Below, in pieces: positions 26,568 to 35,686 of a stretch of 64,000 bases of DNA. This stretch comes from Gemmatimonadaceae bacterium (GTDB taxonomy: Bacteria; Gemmatimonadota; Gemmatimonadetes; Gemmatimonadales; Gemmatimonadaceae), in assembly GCA_025934775.1 (NCBI GenBank), contig JAICWO010000002.1, positions 62,001 to 126,000 of the forward strand, read 5' to 3'. The notes under the pieces were generated by a model. It ran no database searches and was not told the origin of the DNA. It saw only the letters and a list, made by a program, of their open reading frames with translations. The translations under genes and the position numbers were made by a program. Every line of letters starts with the position of its first letter. Position 1 is the first letter of the stretch.

Positions 26568-27482
26568 ATGTCGAAATATACCCGTCACCTCGGGGCGTCG
26601 CTGATCCTCGCCGGAGTCGTACTGCTCGGCGCCTGCGGCGGCGGCGAGAAGAAATCCGACAGCACGGCCGCACTTGGTTCCGACACCACGTTGAATCGCG
26701 ACCTCGCACTCGCCGGTCGCGATACCACCGCGCAACCACAACTCAAGGACGTGCCGGCGAATGCGCCGGCGGCGAGCGCACCGGCATCATCGAACTCGCC
26801 GACGTCACGCGCCCCAGCGCGGACGACACCGCGGCGGACGGAGCCGCGCACGACGACGCCTCGCAGCGAGCCGGCGCCCACGCCCGTCACGCACACGACG
26901 CCAAGCGGCAACACTGAAACGCGCAATGCGCCGGGCACGGGGAACGGCGGCGGGGCGGTCGGTACGATTGCCGCGGGGACGACGCTCAACACGCACGCGA
27001 CCTCGCGCATCTGCACCAACACCAACGCCGTGGGCGATCACGTGACGGCGACGCTCGACAACAGTGTGTCCGGCACGAACGGCGCGACGATTCCCGCCGG
27101 TGCGACGGTGAATCTCACGGTGACGCGGCTCAAGCGCAGCGAGAACGCCAACGATCCGGTCGTGATGGAATTCGCGGTGAACTCGGTCACGTACAGCGGC
27201 CACACGTATCCGATCGAGGCGAACGTCGCGTCGGCGGACGTGACGCGCATCAAGGATCAGCCGCAGAGCAAGGACGTCCAGAAGGTTGCGGTTGGCGCGG
27301 CCATCGGTGCGATCGCGGGCAGGATCCTCGGCAAGTCGACCAAGGCGACGGTGATCGGCGGTGCGGCGGGCGCGGCGGCCGGTGCTGCCACGGCGGCGGC
27401 AACGTCGAATTACCAGGGATGCGTGGAGTCCGGCCACTCGATCGTATTGAAGCTCACGGCGCCGGCGACGGTGAAGGCGTAA
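26568..27482 (+). CDS. Glycine-zipper lipoprotein
   Basis: A 304-residue lipoprotein (lipobox LLGAC). A Pro/Thr/Arg-rich linker (about residues 60-130) is followed by a beta domain (GTIAAGTTLNTHATSRICTN, VGDHVTATLDNSV, IPAGATVNLTVTRLK). A glycine-zipper segment with repeated GxxxG/AxxxG spacing follows (about 240-280, including GAAIGAIAGRILGK), then a Cys-containing end. GAGGAG at 26554-26559 fixes the start. Glycine zippers often insert in or line membranes. Likely an outer-membrane or envelope-stress protein; precise role unknown. Confidence 0.7.
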   Translation: MSKYTRHLGASLILAGVVLLGACGGGEKKSDSTAALGSDTTLNRDLALAGRDTTAQPQLKDVPANAPAASAPASSNSPTSRAPARTTPRRTEPRTTTPRSEPAPTPVTHTTPSGNTETRNAPGTGNGGGAVGTIAAGTTLNTHATSRICTNTNAVGDHVTATLDNSVSGTNGATIPAGATVNLTVTRLKRSENANDPVVMEFAVNSVTYSGHTYPIEANVASADVTRIKDQPQSKDVQKVAVGAAIGAIAGRILGKSTKATVIGGAAGAAAGAATAAATSNYQGCVESGHSIVLKLTAPATVKA

Positions 27483-27492
27483 GGCCGCCGGC

Positions 27493-27615
27493 TCAGAAGC
27501 CGTACGTGAACCCCACCCGGAACGTGAACTGCCGCGGCGCGTGCGATTGCGTCGATCCGGGTGCGGGCGCGTCGAGAATGAAGTCGCGCTGAATCGACTT
27601 CTCGAGCGTCGCGAC
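27493..27615 (-). pseudogene. Remnant 3' end of an outer-membrane beta-barrel gene
   Basis: About 40 codons before a stop read DFILDAPAPGSTQSHAPRQF and end in FTFRVGFTYGF. This is the style of a last beta-strand with terminal Phe in outer-membrane receptors. No barrel precedes it in this frame, because murQ lies just upstream on the other strand. It is most likely a leftover of a deleted gene. The short length makes the call tentative. Confidence 0.35.
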
Positions 27616-27702
27616 GACAGCCCGACCCCGTAGTCGGGCTCCTGCCCGCTCTCCGCGGATTGTTGCGGCGCGCCGACGCTTCCATCTAACTTTGCCGCAC
27701 TC

Positions 27703-28626
27703 ATGACCTTCCTCGACCCGCGGCTCACCGAGCGGCGCAATCCCCGCACCGCGGAGATCGATCTCGCGTCGCCGATCGAGATCGTGGATTTGATAAACGC
27801 CGAAGACCGCGCCGTTCCCGAGGCGGTCGCGTCGCAGCGCGAGCCGATCGCGCAGGCGATCGAGCAGGCGGAGAAAACATTTCGCGCTGGCGGGCGCCTC
27901 TTCTACGTCGGCGCGGGCACCTCCGGCCGACTCGGCGTGCTCGATGCCTCGGAGTGCCCGCCGACCTACGGCACCGATCCCGAGATGGTGCAGGGGATCA
28001 TCGCCGGCGGGCCCCCCGCGCTCACGCGCTCGCAGGAAGGCGCCGAGGATCGGCTCGACGGTGCCGTCGAAGACCTGTCCGCGCATGGTGTGCGCGCGGG
28101 CGACTTCGTCATCGGAATCGCCGCGTCCGGAACGACACCGTACGTGCGGCGCGCCCTGTCGCACGCGAAGAGCGTCGGCGCGTCGACGGCGCTCGTCGCC
28201 TGCTCGCCGCCGCCGCAAGAAGCGCTCGACGTCGCCGATCTCGTCATCCTGCCGATCACCGGCCCCGAGGTCGTCACCGGATCGACGCGAATGAAGGCGG
28301 GGACGGCGACCAAGCTCGTGCTCAACACGATCACGACCGGCGCGATGATCCGGCTCGGCAAGACGTTCGGCAATCTGATGGTCGACCTGCGCGCGACGAA
28401 CGCGAAATTAAAGGATCGCAGTGAGCGTATTCTAATGGAGATCTGCGGCGTCGATCGCGACGGCGCGCGGGCGCTCCTCGACGCGAGCGGCGCGATCGTC
28501 AAGACGGCCGTCGTCATGCACTTTCTGGGTTGCTCGCGCGAGGACGCCGAGCGCCGGCTCGACGAGGGCGGCGGCGTGATCCGCCGCGTGGTGCGCCGCC
28601 CGCCGCCGCCCGTGCCGCCGGCGTGA
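27703..28626 (+). CDS. murQ: N-acetylmuramic acid 6-phosphate etherase
   Basis: A 307-residue SIS-domain protein. It begins LTERRNPRTAEIDLASPIEI and has GRLFYVGAGTSGRLGVLDASECPPTYG, the signature IAASGTTPYV, and VTGSTRMKAGTATKLVLN. MurQ cleaves the lactyl ether of MurNAc-6-P to give GlcNAc-6-P and lactate in murein recycling. It overlaps anmK by GTGA. The C-terminal RRPPPPVPPA tail is an unusual Pro-rich addition. Confidence 0.95.
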   Translation: MTFLDPRLTERRNPRTAEIDLASPIEIVDLINAEDRAVPEAVASQREPIAQAIEQAEKTFRAGGRLFYVGAGTSGRLGVLDASECPPTYGTDPEMVQGIIAGGPPALTRSQEGAEDRLDGAVEDLSAHGVRAGDFVIGIAASGTTPYVRRALSHAKSVGASTALVACSPPPQEALDVADLVILPITGPEVVTGSTRMKAGTATKLVLNTITTGAMIRLGKTFGNLMVDLRATNAKLKDRSERILMEICGVDRDGARALLDASGAIVKTAVVMHFLGCSREDAERRLDEGGGVIRRVVRRPPPPVPPA

Positions 28627-29747
28627 GCGTCTACGTCGGCCTGATGTCGGGCACGTCGCTCGACGGCATCTCCGCCGCGGCGGTGCGGTTCACGCGCGAC
28701 GACGCCGGGCGGCTGCGGTACGAGCTCCTCGCGTTCATCACGACCACGTACACGGTGCAGCAGCGCGATCGTTTGCGCGCGGCGCTCACGAGTGGGTCCG
28801 CGCGGGAGTACTGCCGGCTGGGCTTCGATCTGGGCCAGTGGCTCGCCGATGCGGCGATCGCCGTGCTCGCGGAGGCGGGCGTCGCGCGGCGCGAGGTGCG
28901 CGCGATCGGATCGCACGGCCAGACGATCTGGCACGAAGCGCCGCACTCCACGTGGCAGATCGGCGAAGCGGCGGTGATCGCGGAGCGCACGGGCCTCGAC
29001 GTCGTCTCGGACTTTCGCGTGCGCGACGTGGCGGCGGCCGGTCAGGGCGCGCCGCTCGTGCCCGTCGCCGACGCGCTGCTCTTCTCGGGCGACGACTGGC
29101 GCGCGCTCCAGAACATCGGCGGGATCGGCAACGTGACCGTCGTGCCGCCGGGCGGCGCGATCGAGGGCGTGCGCGCGTTCGACACCGGACCAGGCGTGGC
29201 CGTGATCGACGCAGTTACCAGAACGCTCATACCGGAACTATCATACGACGTCGATGGCGCGCTCGCGGCGCGCGGCACGCCGCTCGAGGCCGTGCTCGGC
29301 GAGCTGCTCGCGCATCCGTACTTCGCCGCCGAGCCGCCCAAATCCACCGGGCGCGAGCTGTTCGATGCGGCGTACGTCCGCCGGCTGATCGACCGGTGTC
29401 GCGAGGTCGACCCGGGCGCCTCGAACGAGGACATCATCGCCACCGCGACCGCGCTGACGGCGCGCAGCATCGCCGACGCGTATGAGCGGTTCATGCCCGA
29501 GCCGGTCTCCGAGGTGCTCGTCTCGGGCGGCGGCGCCAAGAACCCGACGCTCGTCGCGATGATCGGCCGCGCGATCGATCCCGTTCCGGTGCGCGCGTTC
29601 GCCGAGCGATTCTTCGACGGCGAGGCGAAAGAGGCCGTCGCCTTCGCGCTGCTCGCCTATCTCCACCTGAACCGAATGCCGGGGAACGTGCCGCGCGCCA
29701 CTGGCGCCCGCGGCCAGCGCGTGCTGGGAACGCTCACACCGGCGTAG
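28623..29747 (+). CDS. anmK: Anhydro-N-acetylmuramic acid kinase
   Basis: A 374-residue sugar kinase starting at GTG 28623, overlapping the murQ stop. The N-terminal VYVGLMSGTSLDGISAA, the SHGQTIWHE motif, NIGGIGNVTVVP and FDTGPGVAVIDA are all AnmK hallmarks. It phosphorylates and opens anhydro-MurNAc to MurNAc-6-P, the MurQ substrate, so the pair is a complete two-step module. The TAG stop falls in a small tandem repeat. Confidence 0.95.
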   Translation: MSVYVGLMSGTSLDGISAAAVRFTRDDAGRLRYELLAFITTTYTVQQRDRLRAALTSGSAREYCRLGFDLGQWLADAAIAVLAEAGVARREVRAIGSHGQTIWHEAPHSTWQIGEAAVIAERTGLDVVSDFRVRDVAAAGQGAPLVPVADALLFSGDDWRALQNIGGIGNVTVVPPGGAIEGVRAFDTGPGVAVIDAVTRTLIPELSYDVDGALAARGTPLEAVLGELLAHPYFAAEPPKSTGRELFDAAYVRRLIDRCREVDPGASNEDIIATATALTARSIADAYERFMPEPVSEVLVSGGGAKNPTLVAMIGRAIDPVPVRAFAERFFDGEAKEAVAFALLAYLHLNRMPGNVPRATGARGQRVLGTLTPA

Positions 29748-29817
29748 CGCTATTTCGCGTAGCGCTATTTGCGTGCTATTTGCGTGCTATTTGCGTGCTA
29801 TTTGCGTAGCGCTATTT
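29742..29817. repeat. Minisatellite carrying the stop codons of two convergent genes
   Basis: Six tandem units: GCGTAGCGCTATTTC, GCGTAGCGCTATTT, three of GCGTGCTATTT, then GCGTAGCGCTATTT. The first unit contains the TAG stop of anmK (29745-29747). The last contains, on the other strand, the TAG stop of the convergent plug-type gene (29814-29812). Confidence 0.9.
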
Positions 29818-30606
29818 CTGGTACGCCTTTGTCCAGAAGGCGATCACGCCGCACGGATTTTCGAGCATCGGCGCGTTGAAGCTGGCCGGTATCTGCGTCC
29901 CGTGCGTGTACACTTCGGCTGCGTAGACCTCGCCGGGGTCGATGGATTCGTCGATCGGCGTCTTCATGAGCGTGCCGTCAACGAAGAGCGATGGCGTACA
30001 GAACACTTCGCCGCTGAGCTTCGCGGCCGACGCCAGCATGAGCACCGAATAGCCGATGCCGGCGTTCTTCCGAACGAACACGTTGGGCAGATCGCGAAGG
30101 AAGAGCGACGCGTAGCCGAAGTCCTTCTCCTTGGCGAGATCTTCCGGATGCAGGAAGTAGCCAAGGCCGGTTTTCTCACGCATGTAGTAGCCGGTCTTCG
30201 CCAATCGCGGGCTGAGCGCCGTGCCCGTGACCTTCACATCGGCGAGCGTCGTCACGGGTTGCAGGTGCACGTCGACGAAGACGGTCGTGTCGGGCGGCAT
30301 GTCGATCGCGAACGTCACCGGCGCGTAGCCGATGCGCATCACCGTGAACGACGTCTTGCCGCCGGGGATGTTCCGCAGAGTGAACGTTCCCGAGTCGGAT
30401 CCGATCGTCGAGATACCCCGCTCCTCGGCGACGACGGTCGCCGCGGTGAGCGGGTGGCCGAGCGGATCGCGCACCCGGCCGGCGAGCGCGGTCGTGTGCG
30501 GAACGACGGAATCGGCTGGCGTCTGCGCGCGGCTCGATGCGGCAGCCGCCACGAAGGGGAGGGCAAAACCGGCCAGCGCGGCATGGACACGGTTCATAGT
30601 TCGCAT
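29812..30606 (-). CDS. Secreted CarboxypepD_reg/plug-type protein without a barrel
   Basis: A 264-residue protein with a signal peptide (MRTMNRVHAALAGFALPFVA, ending ASSRAQ). A carboxypeptidase-regulatory domain (LAGRVRDPLGHPLTAATVVA to DVHLQPV) is followed by a plug-like region (LFLRDLPNVFVRKNAGIGYS, CTPSLFVDGTLM, EVYAAEVYTHG) and a Cys near the end in ENPCGVIAFWTKAYQK. The ending CGVIxxWTK recurs in the protein at 36891. ATG 30597 is an alternative start. Probably envelope-located; function unknown. Confidence 0.65.
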   Translation of the reverse strand: MRTMNRVHAALAGFALPFVAAAASSRAQTPADSVVPHTTALAGRVRDPLGHPLTAATVVAEERGISTIGSDSGTFTLRNIPGGKTSFTVMRIGYAPVTFAIDMPPDTTVFVDVHLQPVTTLADVKVTGTALSPRLAKTGYYMREKTGLGYFLHPEDLAKEKDFGYASLFLRDLPNVFVRKNAGIGYSVLMLASAAKLSGEVFCTPSLFVDGTLMKTPIDESIDPGEVYAAEVYTHGTQIPASFNAPMLENPCGVIAFWTKAYQK

Positions 30607-30704
30607 AGAATACGTTCTGAATTCCGATCTGGCCAGTACGGGCGCATGTGGACCCAATCGCCGCGACCGCGGTATCACGCTGCTCGATCCGCGTGGAGAC
30701 GCCG

Positions 30705-31421
30705 ATGCGTTGGATGACGTGGATGCTCCCGGTGTGCGCTCCGACGCTGCTCCTCGCGCAGCGCACGACGCTCGTCGTGAACGTGGGCGAGGCCCAGACG
30801 GGTGCGTTCGTGACCGACGCACTGATCCGGCTTCCCGACCTTGGCCGCATCGCGCGCACGAATTGGCAGGGGGAGGCGCACATCGCGAATCTTCCCGCCG
30901 GCGACTACCGCGTGCAGGTGCGCAAAGTGGGCTACGCGCCGTCCGACGTGACGATGCGCGTGTCCGGCGACACGGCGAGCGCGTACTTCGAGCTGGAGCC
31001 GACGGGGACGTCGCTCGATACCGTGCGTGTGACGGCGACGTTCTATTCGCCGCAGATGCAGGAGTTCGACATGCACCGCCGCTTGGGCATCGCGCGCATC
31101 ATCGGCGACACCGTGCTCGCCAAAGCGCGCAATCAATCGCTGCCCGTACTCCTCGCGAGTCGCTTTCCGGTCAGCATCGTGGCCGACACGATGGCCCATG
31201 GATTGTGGACCGTCGGAAAGCTGGGCTTCTGGCAAGCGCAGCAAGGCCTTGTCGTTCCGTGCACTTTCTATCTCGACGGTTTCAAGTTCTATGATGCCCT
31301 CGAGACGCTGAAGCCGGACGACCTGATCGGCGTGGAGTACTACTCGCCGCTCAACGCGCCCGCGCAGTACAAAGTCCAGGGCACCGGTCCGTGCGTGATC
31401 CTGCTGTGGCAGCGGTGGTGA
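30705..31421 (+). CDS. Secreted CarboxypepD_reg/plug-type protein without a barrel
   Basis: A 238-residue protein with a signal peptide (MRWMTWMLPVCAPTLLLAQ) and GGAGA at 30695-30699 as ribosome-binding site. A regulatory-like beta domain (LVVNVGEAQTGAFVTDALIR to YFELEPTGTS) is followed by a plug-like part (LPVLLASRFPVSIVADTM, PCTFYLDGFKFYD, LIGVEYYSPLNAP). It ends GTGPCVILLWQRW. It is divergent from the related gene at 29812 with about 100 bases between the starts. Same paralogous set as 2282, 29812 and 36891. Confidence 0.65.
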   Translation: MRWMTWMLPVCAPTLLLAQRTTLVVNVGEAQTGAFVTDALIRLPDLGRIARTNWQGEAHIANLPAGDYRVQVRKVGYAPSDVTMRVSGDTASAYFELEPTGTSLDTVRVTATFYSPQMQEFDMHRRLGIARIIGDTVLAKARNQSLPVLLASRFPVSIVADTMAHGLWTVGKLGFWQAQQGLVVPCTFYLDGFKFYDALETLKPDDLIGVEYYSPLNAPAQYKVQGTGPCVILLWQRW

Positions 31422-31513
31422 TCAGACAGAGTCTCATCTCTCGCGTCTCGACTTCTCGAGTCTCGCAACTGGTCTCGGGCTCGACGTCGCGACCCCACCT
31501 CGCCCGCTCCGAT

Positions 31514-32833
31514 CTATTTCGCTGTGCCGTTCCCGCGCAGTAACTCGATGATCCGCGGGGCCGGCACCGCGTACACGATCTCTCCCCCTCCCCCCGCCGG
31601 CCCGCGCGACACCACGCCGATCACGTGCCCGTGCCCGTCGAGCACCGGGCTCCCGCTCGATCCGTGCGTCGCGAAGGCGTCGATCTGAAGAATCTCATCG
31701 GTCGACTTGCTCACCGTCCCGATCGTGAGCGAGGTCTTCGCCATGAAATCGTCGCCGGTGCCCTCCATCGCGATGCCCGTGCCGAGCGGGTAGCCGAGCG
31801 TCGCGATCGAGCCGCCGACCGGCGTGTCCACGGCGGGCGCGACCGAGGCGACGGTGGGGAAGGGACCGCCGTCGTCGATCTGGAGCAGCGCGAGGTCGCT
31901 GCTCGGGTCATCCGCAAGGCGCGCGATGTGCGCCGCGCGCCAGGCGCGCGTGTTCGCGAACTTCACGCGGATGCGCGTCGCGCGGCCGGTCGAGTCGCTC
32001 ACCACGTGCCGGTTCGTGACGACCAGGCCGCCCTTGGTGACGTCGAACCCGGTCGCCTCGTACGCTTGATTACCAATTTCAGTATATATGAATACTACTG
32101 CCGGATCGTTGGCGTCGCGCACGCTCGGCAGGTCCATCTGCGCCGCGGAGCGGAGCAGCTCGTGGTTCCGCGCGAGCGCCTGCTGCGCGACGGTCGCCTG
32201 CTCCGCGCCGCGCGCCTCGTGCACCGCCCCGACGAGGCTGTCGTTCGCGCGGCGCAGCCCGTTCGTGAGCGCGGTGTCGTTCATCCCCTGCAGCCGCGCC
32301 TGGAACGACTTGGAGGTGGAGTCGTATTGGGCGGTGAGCCGCCGGATCTGATCGTCGCGCTCCGCCGACTGCCGCCGCGCGACGATGAACGATGTCGCGG
32401 CGAGTCCGCCGAGCACGATGACGACGCCGGCGACGGCGAGCTTGAGGCCGCGCGTCTGTTCCTTGACGGCGATCGCGATCCGCTCCGTCGTCGGCCGGCG
32501 CGGCGCCGCGGCCGCGGCGTCGTGCATGTGGACGGACGCCGTCGGCCCGTGCGCGCCGAACGCGATCACGTCGCCATCGCGCAGCACGCGCGATCCTCCG
32601 GCGGGCACGCGCTCGCCATTCACGAACGTGCCGTTCGTGCTGTCGTGGTCGTGGACCGTGTACGTGCCGTCGACGCCGCGGATCTCGCCGTGCTTCGTCG
32701 AGACGTCGAGATCGTGCGTCGCGTCGAAGCGGACGTCCGACATGGGATGCCGGCCGATCGCGATGATCGATTTCTCGAACGCCTCCGTCTGTCCGGCGCG
32801 CGCTCCGCTCAGGATGCGCAGCTCGATCGACAT
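31514..32833 (-). CDS. FHA domain-TM-trypsin-like serine protease
   Basis: A 439-residue protein. An N-terminal FHA domain (about 5-95: IIAIGRHPMSDV, STKHGEI, HDHDSTNGTFVNGERV) is followed by one membrane segment (132-152) and a coiled stretch (about 155-230). A trypsin-fold protease carries the triad His276 (VVTNRHVV), Asp313 (SSDLALL) and Ser393 (GSSGSP). Topology puts the phosphothreonine reader in the cytoplasm and the protease outside. There is no PDZ domain, unlike DegP. It overlaps the PP2C stop by one base and is last in the phospho-signalling operon. Suggested role: kinase-controlled envelope proteolysis (inference). Confidence 0.85.
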   Translation of the reverse strand: MSIELRILSGARAGQTEAFEKSIIAIGRHPMSDVRFDATHDLDVSTKHGEIRGVDGTYTVHDHDSTNGTFVNGERVPAGGSRVLRDGDVIAFGAHGPTASVHMHDAAAAAPRRPTTERIAIAVKEQTRGLKLAVAGVVIVLGGLAATSFIVARRQSAERDDQIRRLTAQYDSTSKSFQARLQGMNDTALTNGLRRANDSLVGAVHEARGAEQATVAQQALARNHELLRSAAQMDLPSVRDANDPAVVFIYTEIGNQAYEATGFDVTKGGLVVTNRHVVSDSTGRATRIRVKFANTRAWRAAHIARLADDPSSDLALLQIDDGGPFPTVASVAPAVDTPVGGSIATLGYPLGTGIAMEGTGDDFMAKTSLTIGTVSKSTDEILQIDAFATHGSSGSPVLDGHGHVIGVVSRGPAGGGGEIVYAVPAPRIIELLRGNGTAK

Positions 32834-34023
32834 CAGGTCTTCTTCGTGCCGACGCCGACCGAGTACGCGTCGCGCACGTGCTCGACGATGAACCACGCGG
32901 CGGCCGCGATGCCGATTACCACGAGACCGATCGCGATGATCCGTCCTGCCTTCCGTCGCGCGGGGGATACCGTGGGCGCGCTCGATCTGCGCACTCCGCT
33001 CGCCGCGGCGGCTGACAGCTCGCCCGAGGGGAGAGGCCGCGTGGTCCGCGGCCGATCGACGACCGGCACCGGTTGGGTCGGCGACGGCGGGTCGATCACG
33101 CGGTCGACACCGATCGCGGGCGTCTGTCCCGTCTCGGGCAGCGGGAACACGCGATGCCCGACGTGATCTTCGCCGTTGGCATCCAGGAGGCCCGACCCTT
33201 CGAAGCGCGCGATGATCACGGTGATGTTATCCGGGCCGCCGTTCGCGTTCGCCGTGTCGATCAGCTTCTTGCACGCCGCGGTGAGATCGCTCTCCTGCGA
33301 GACGACGCGCGCGATGTCGTCCTTGGTGACTTGCCCGGAGAGGCCGTCGCTGCAGAGCACGAGCGTGTCGCCGCGCCGCACCTGCTGGTGCGTGAGATCG
33401 ATCTTGACGGTTGGTTCGGGGCCGAGCGCCTGAAGGATGATGTTGCGCCGCTCGCTCTGCGCGGCTTCTTCCTCGGTGAGCTCGCCCGCCTCGATCAACT
33501 TCTGCATCAGCGACTGATCTTTGGTGATCTGCCGCGCTTCGCCGTTGCGCACGAGATACGCGCGGCTGTCGCCGACCTGCGCGAGATAGAGCGTGTCGCC
33601 GAGGATGCCCGCGACCGTCGCCGTGGTGCCCATGCCGCGATACTCGGCGTGCGCCGCCGCGTAGGTGTTGATCTGTTGGTTCGCGGCTTTCGTCGACTGC
33701 TTGATCGCGCGCACGAACGCTTCGGCGTCGGTGTCCTTCTGCGCGATCCATGACGTGCGCAGCTCGCCGAGCACGATGTCGACCGCCATCGCGCTCGCGA
33801 TCTCGCCGGCCGCGGCGCCGCCCATGCCGTCGGCGACCATGAACAGCGAGCCCTTCGCGCCGACGCGATGCTGGCGGACTTCCGGCTGGAGCGATGCGTT
33901 GTTGGTGGAGAGGTCGGCGACGACGAACGCGTCCTCGTTGTGCTCGCGCGTACGGCCGACGTCCGTGCGGCCGAAGACGTGCACGATGACTTCGCCCTGG
34001 GGTGCGGGAGAGGCGGAGCTCAT
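32833..34023 (-). CDS. PP2C-type Ser/Thr phosphatase with a C-terminal TM segment
   Basis: A phosphatase of about 396 residues. It has the PPM motifs DVGRTREHNEDAF, FMVADGMGGAAAGE, GDSRAYLVR, LCSDGLSGQV and GGPDNITVI. A Pro-rich linker and one C-terminal membrane segment (GRIIAIGLVVIGIAAAAWFI) follow. It probably reverses phosphorylation by the upstream kinase. ATG 34023 was chosen; GTG 34050, 7 bases after the kinase stop, would add nine residues. Confidence 0.9.
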   Translation of the reverse strand: MSSASPAPQGEVIVHVFGRTDVGRTREHNEDAFVVADLSTNNASLQPEVRQHRVGAKGSLFMVADGMGGAAAGEIASAMAVDIVLGELRTSWIAQKDTDAEAFVRAIKQSTKAANQQINTYAAAHAEYRGMGTTATVAGILGDTLYLAQVGDSRAYLVRNGEARQITKDQSLMQKLIEAGELTEEEAAQSERRNIILQALGPEPTVKIDLTHQQVRRGDTLVLCSDGLSGQVTKDDIARVVSQESDLTAACKKLIDTANANGGPDNITVIIARFEGSGLLDANGEDHVGHRVFPLPETGQTPAIGVDRVIDPPSPTQPVPVVDRPRTTRPLPSGELSAAAASGVRRSSAPTVSPARRKAGRIIAIGLVVIGIAAAAWFIVEHVRDAYSVGVGTKKT

Positions 34024-34057
34024 CGACGGGGTCTGGGAGGGAACGGGCACGTGGCTG

Positions 34058-35686
34058 TTACGGGCAGGCCGCGATGCGACCGCTCACTTGGTCCTGAACC
34101 GACGTTCCCTTCGAGGCGCCTTCGACATCCTTGATCGCCTCACACGCGTTCGTCTGGTCGCTCATGCCGTACAAGTAAATGTTGTAACGCGCAAGTCCAG
34201 CCTTTGCCTGTTGGACGCCGTTGGCGAGTGTGAGACTCGCGATCCGATCGAGCATGTCTTTCGGGTGTGCAGGATTCTTCGAATCCTTGAGTATTGCATC
34301 GAGCGTCGCGTCGACGTCAGCGGCTGTTGCGGTCGGCACCTGCCGCGAAAACTCTGCCGCCGGCTTTTTCGTCGGCGTCGTCGCGGAATCGTGAGCGCTG
34401 CTGCCGGAGGCCGGCGTGTTGGTGGCCTTCTGCGCCTGCTGCGTCACGTTCGGCTTGACCGTGTCCGCCGCAGCCGCGCCTTTGTCGCCGCGCGCCATGA
34501 ACGCCACCCCGCCTCCGATCACCACCACCGCCGCGATTCCGCTCATGAGTGGAATCATATTCTTCTTCTTTGCCGGCGCAGCGCTCTGCGTCACCGTGGC
34601 GCTCCCGACCGGCGTCGGCACCGCCACCGTCGCGGCGTTCCGCGCAACTGGCGCGGATGCGACGCGCGTCGCCGGCACCGCGGCCGCGCCCATCACCTGC
34701 GTCCCGACCTCCGCCGCCGCTGTCTCCGGCATGCGATCGATCGCACGATAGAGCGCGTTGCCGAGCTCCGTCGCGTTCCGGTAGCGCTGCGTCACGTCGC
34801 GCGCGAGCGCCTTGTCCATCACCTGCTGCACGTCGGCGGGCCACGCGACCTCCGGCTTCATCTCCGCGAGCGGTTTTGGCGCGTCGGTGAGTCGCATGAT
34901 CATCGACTCCTGCGCCGAATCGCTCGGGAAGGGAAGCTTGCCCGTCAGCATGTTGTAGGCGACCAAGCCGAGCGAGTAGAGGTCGCTCCGGCCGTCGAGC
35001 TTGTCGCCCGCGAGCTGCTCGGGGCTCATGTACTCCGGCGTGCCGACGACGAGGCCCGTCTTCGTCACCTTCTGCGCATCGTTGCCCGCCGCCTTCGCGA
35101 TGCCGAAGTCGACGACCTTCACCAGATCGCCGCCGTCGCGCGTCTTGGCGACCATGATGTTGTCCGGCTTGAGATCGCGGTGCACGATGCTCATGTCGTG
35201 TGCCACCGCGAGCGCTTCCGCGACTTGCCGCACGATTTCCGCCGCGCGCTTCGGCGGCAGCGCGCCCTGCTCCTCGATGACCTTCGTGAGCGGCGGCCCG
35301 TCGACGAACTCCATCGCGAGATAGATGATGCCGTCCGGCGTCTCGCCGAAGTCGTACACCGCGGCGACGTTCGGATGCGCGATGCGGCTCGCGTTCGCCG
35401 CCTCGCGATTGAAGCGCGAGATCGCGTCGACGTCCGCCTTCATTCCCGGATGCATCACTTTAAGCGCCGACTTGCGCCCCATCTTCACGTGCTCGGCGAG
35501 GTACACCTGTCCCATCCCGCCCTCGCCCAACTTCTTCATGATATGGTAGCGATCTGCTACTATTGAGCCCACGAGGTCGGACCCGCCCGCAGCGGAGCGG
35601 AGGGCGGTTCCATCGATCTCGCAGAAGCGGGCGTTCGCCGGATACTCGGTCCCGCACTGCGGGCACACCTTCAATGCTGCGTTCAC
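34058..35686 (-). CDS. Zinc-ribbon Ser/Thr protein kinase with C-terminal TM and outer domain
   Basis: A 542-residue protein. An N-terminal zinc ribbon (CPQCGTEYPANARFCEIDG) leads into a Hanks kinase (LGEGGMGQVYLAEH, Lys in SALKVMHPG, HRDLKPDN, VVDFGIAK, GTPEYMSPEQ). A Pro/Ala linker, a membrane segment (MIPLMSGIAAVVVIGGGVAF, about 375-395) and a ~145-residue extracytoplasmic helical domain with two Cys follow. The start overlaps the FHA gene stop (ATGA). It is the probable writer for the neighbouring FHA readers. Confidence 0.92.
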   Translation of the reverse strand: MNAALKVCPQCGTEYPANARFCEIDGTALRSAAGGSDLVGSIVADRYHIMKKLGEGGMGQVYLAEHVKMGRKSALKVMHPGMKADVDAISRFNREAANASRIAHPNVAAVYDFGETPDGIIYLAMEFVDGPPLTKVIEEQGALPPKRAAEIVRQVAEALAVAHDMSIVHRDLKPDNIMVAKTRDGGDLVKVVDFGIAKAAGNDAQKVTKTGLVVGTPEYMSPEQLAGDKLDGRSDLYSLGLVAYNMLTGKLPFPSDSAQESMIMRLTDAPKPLAEMKPEVAWPADVQQVMDKALARDVTQRYRNATELGNALYRAIDRMPETAAAEVGTQVMGAAAVPATRVASAPVARNAATVAVPTPVGSATVTQSAAPAKKKNMIPLMSGIAAVVVIGGGVAFMARGDKGAAAADTVKPNVTQQAQKATNTPASGSSAHDSATTPTKKPAAEFSRQVPTATAADVDATLDAILKDSKNPAHPKDMLDRIASLTLANGVQQAKAGLARYNIYLYGMSDQTNACEAIKDVEGASKGTSVQDQVSGRIAACP

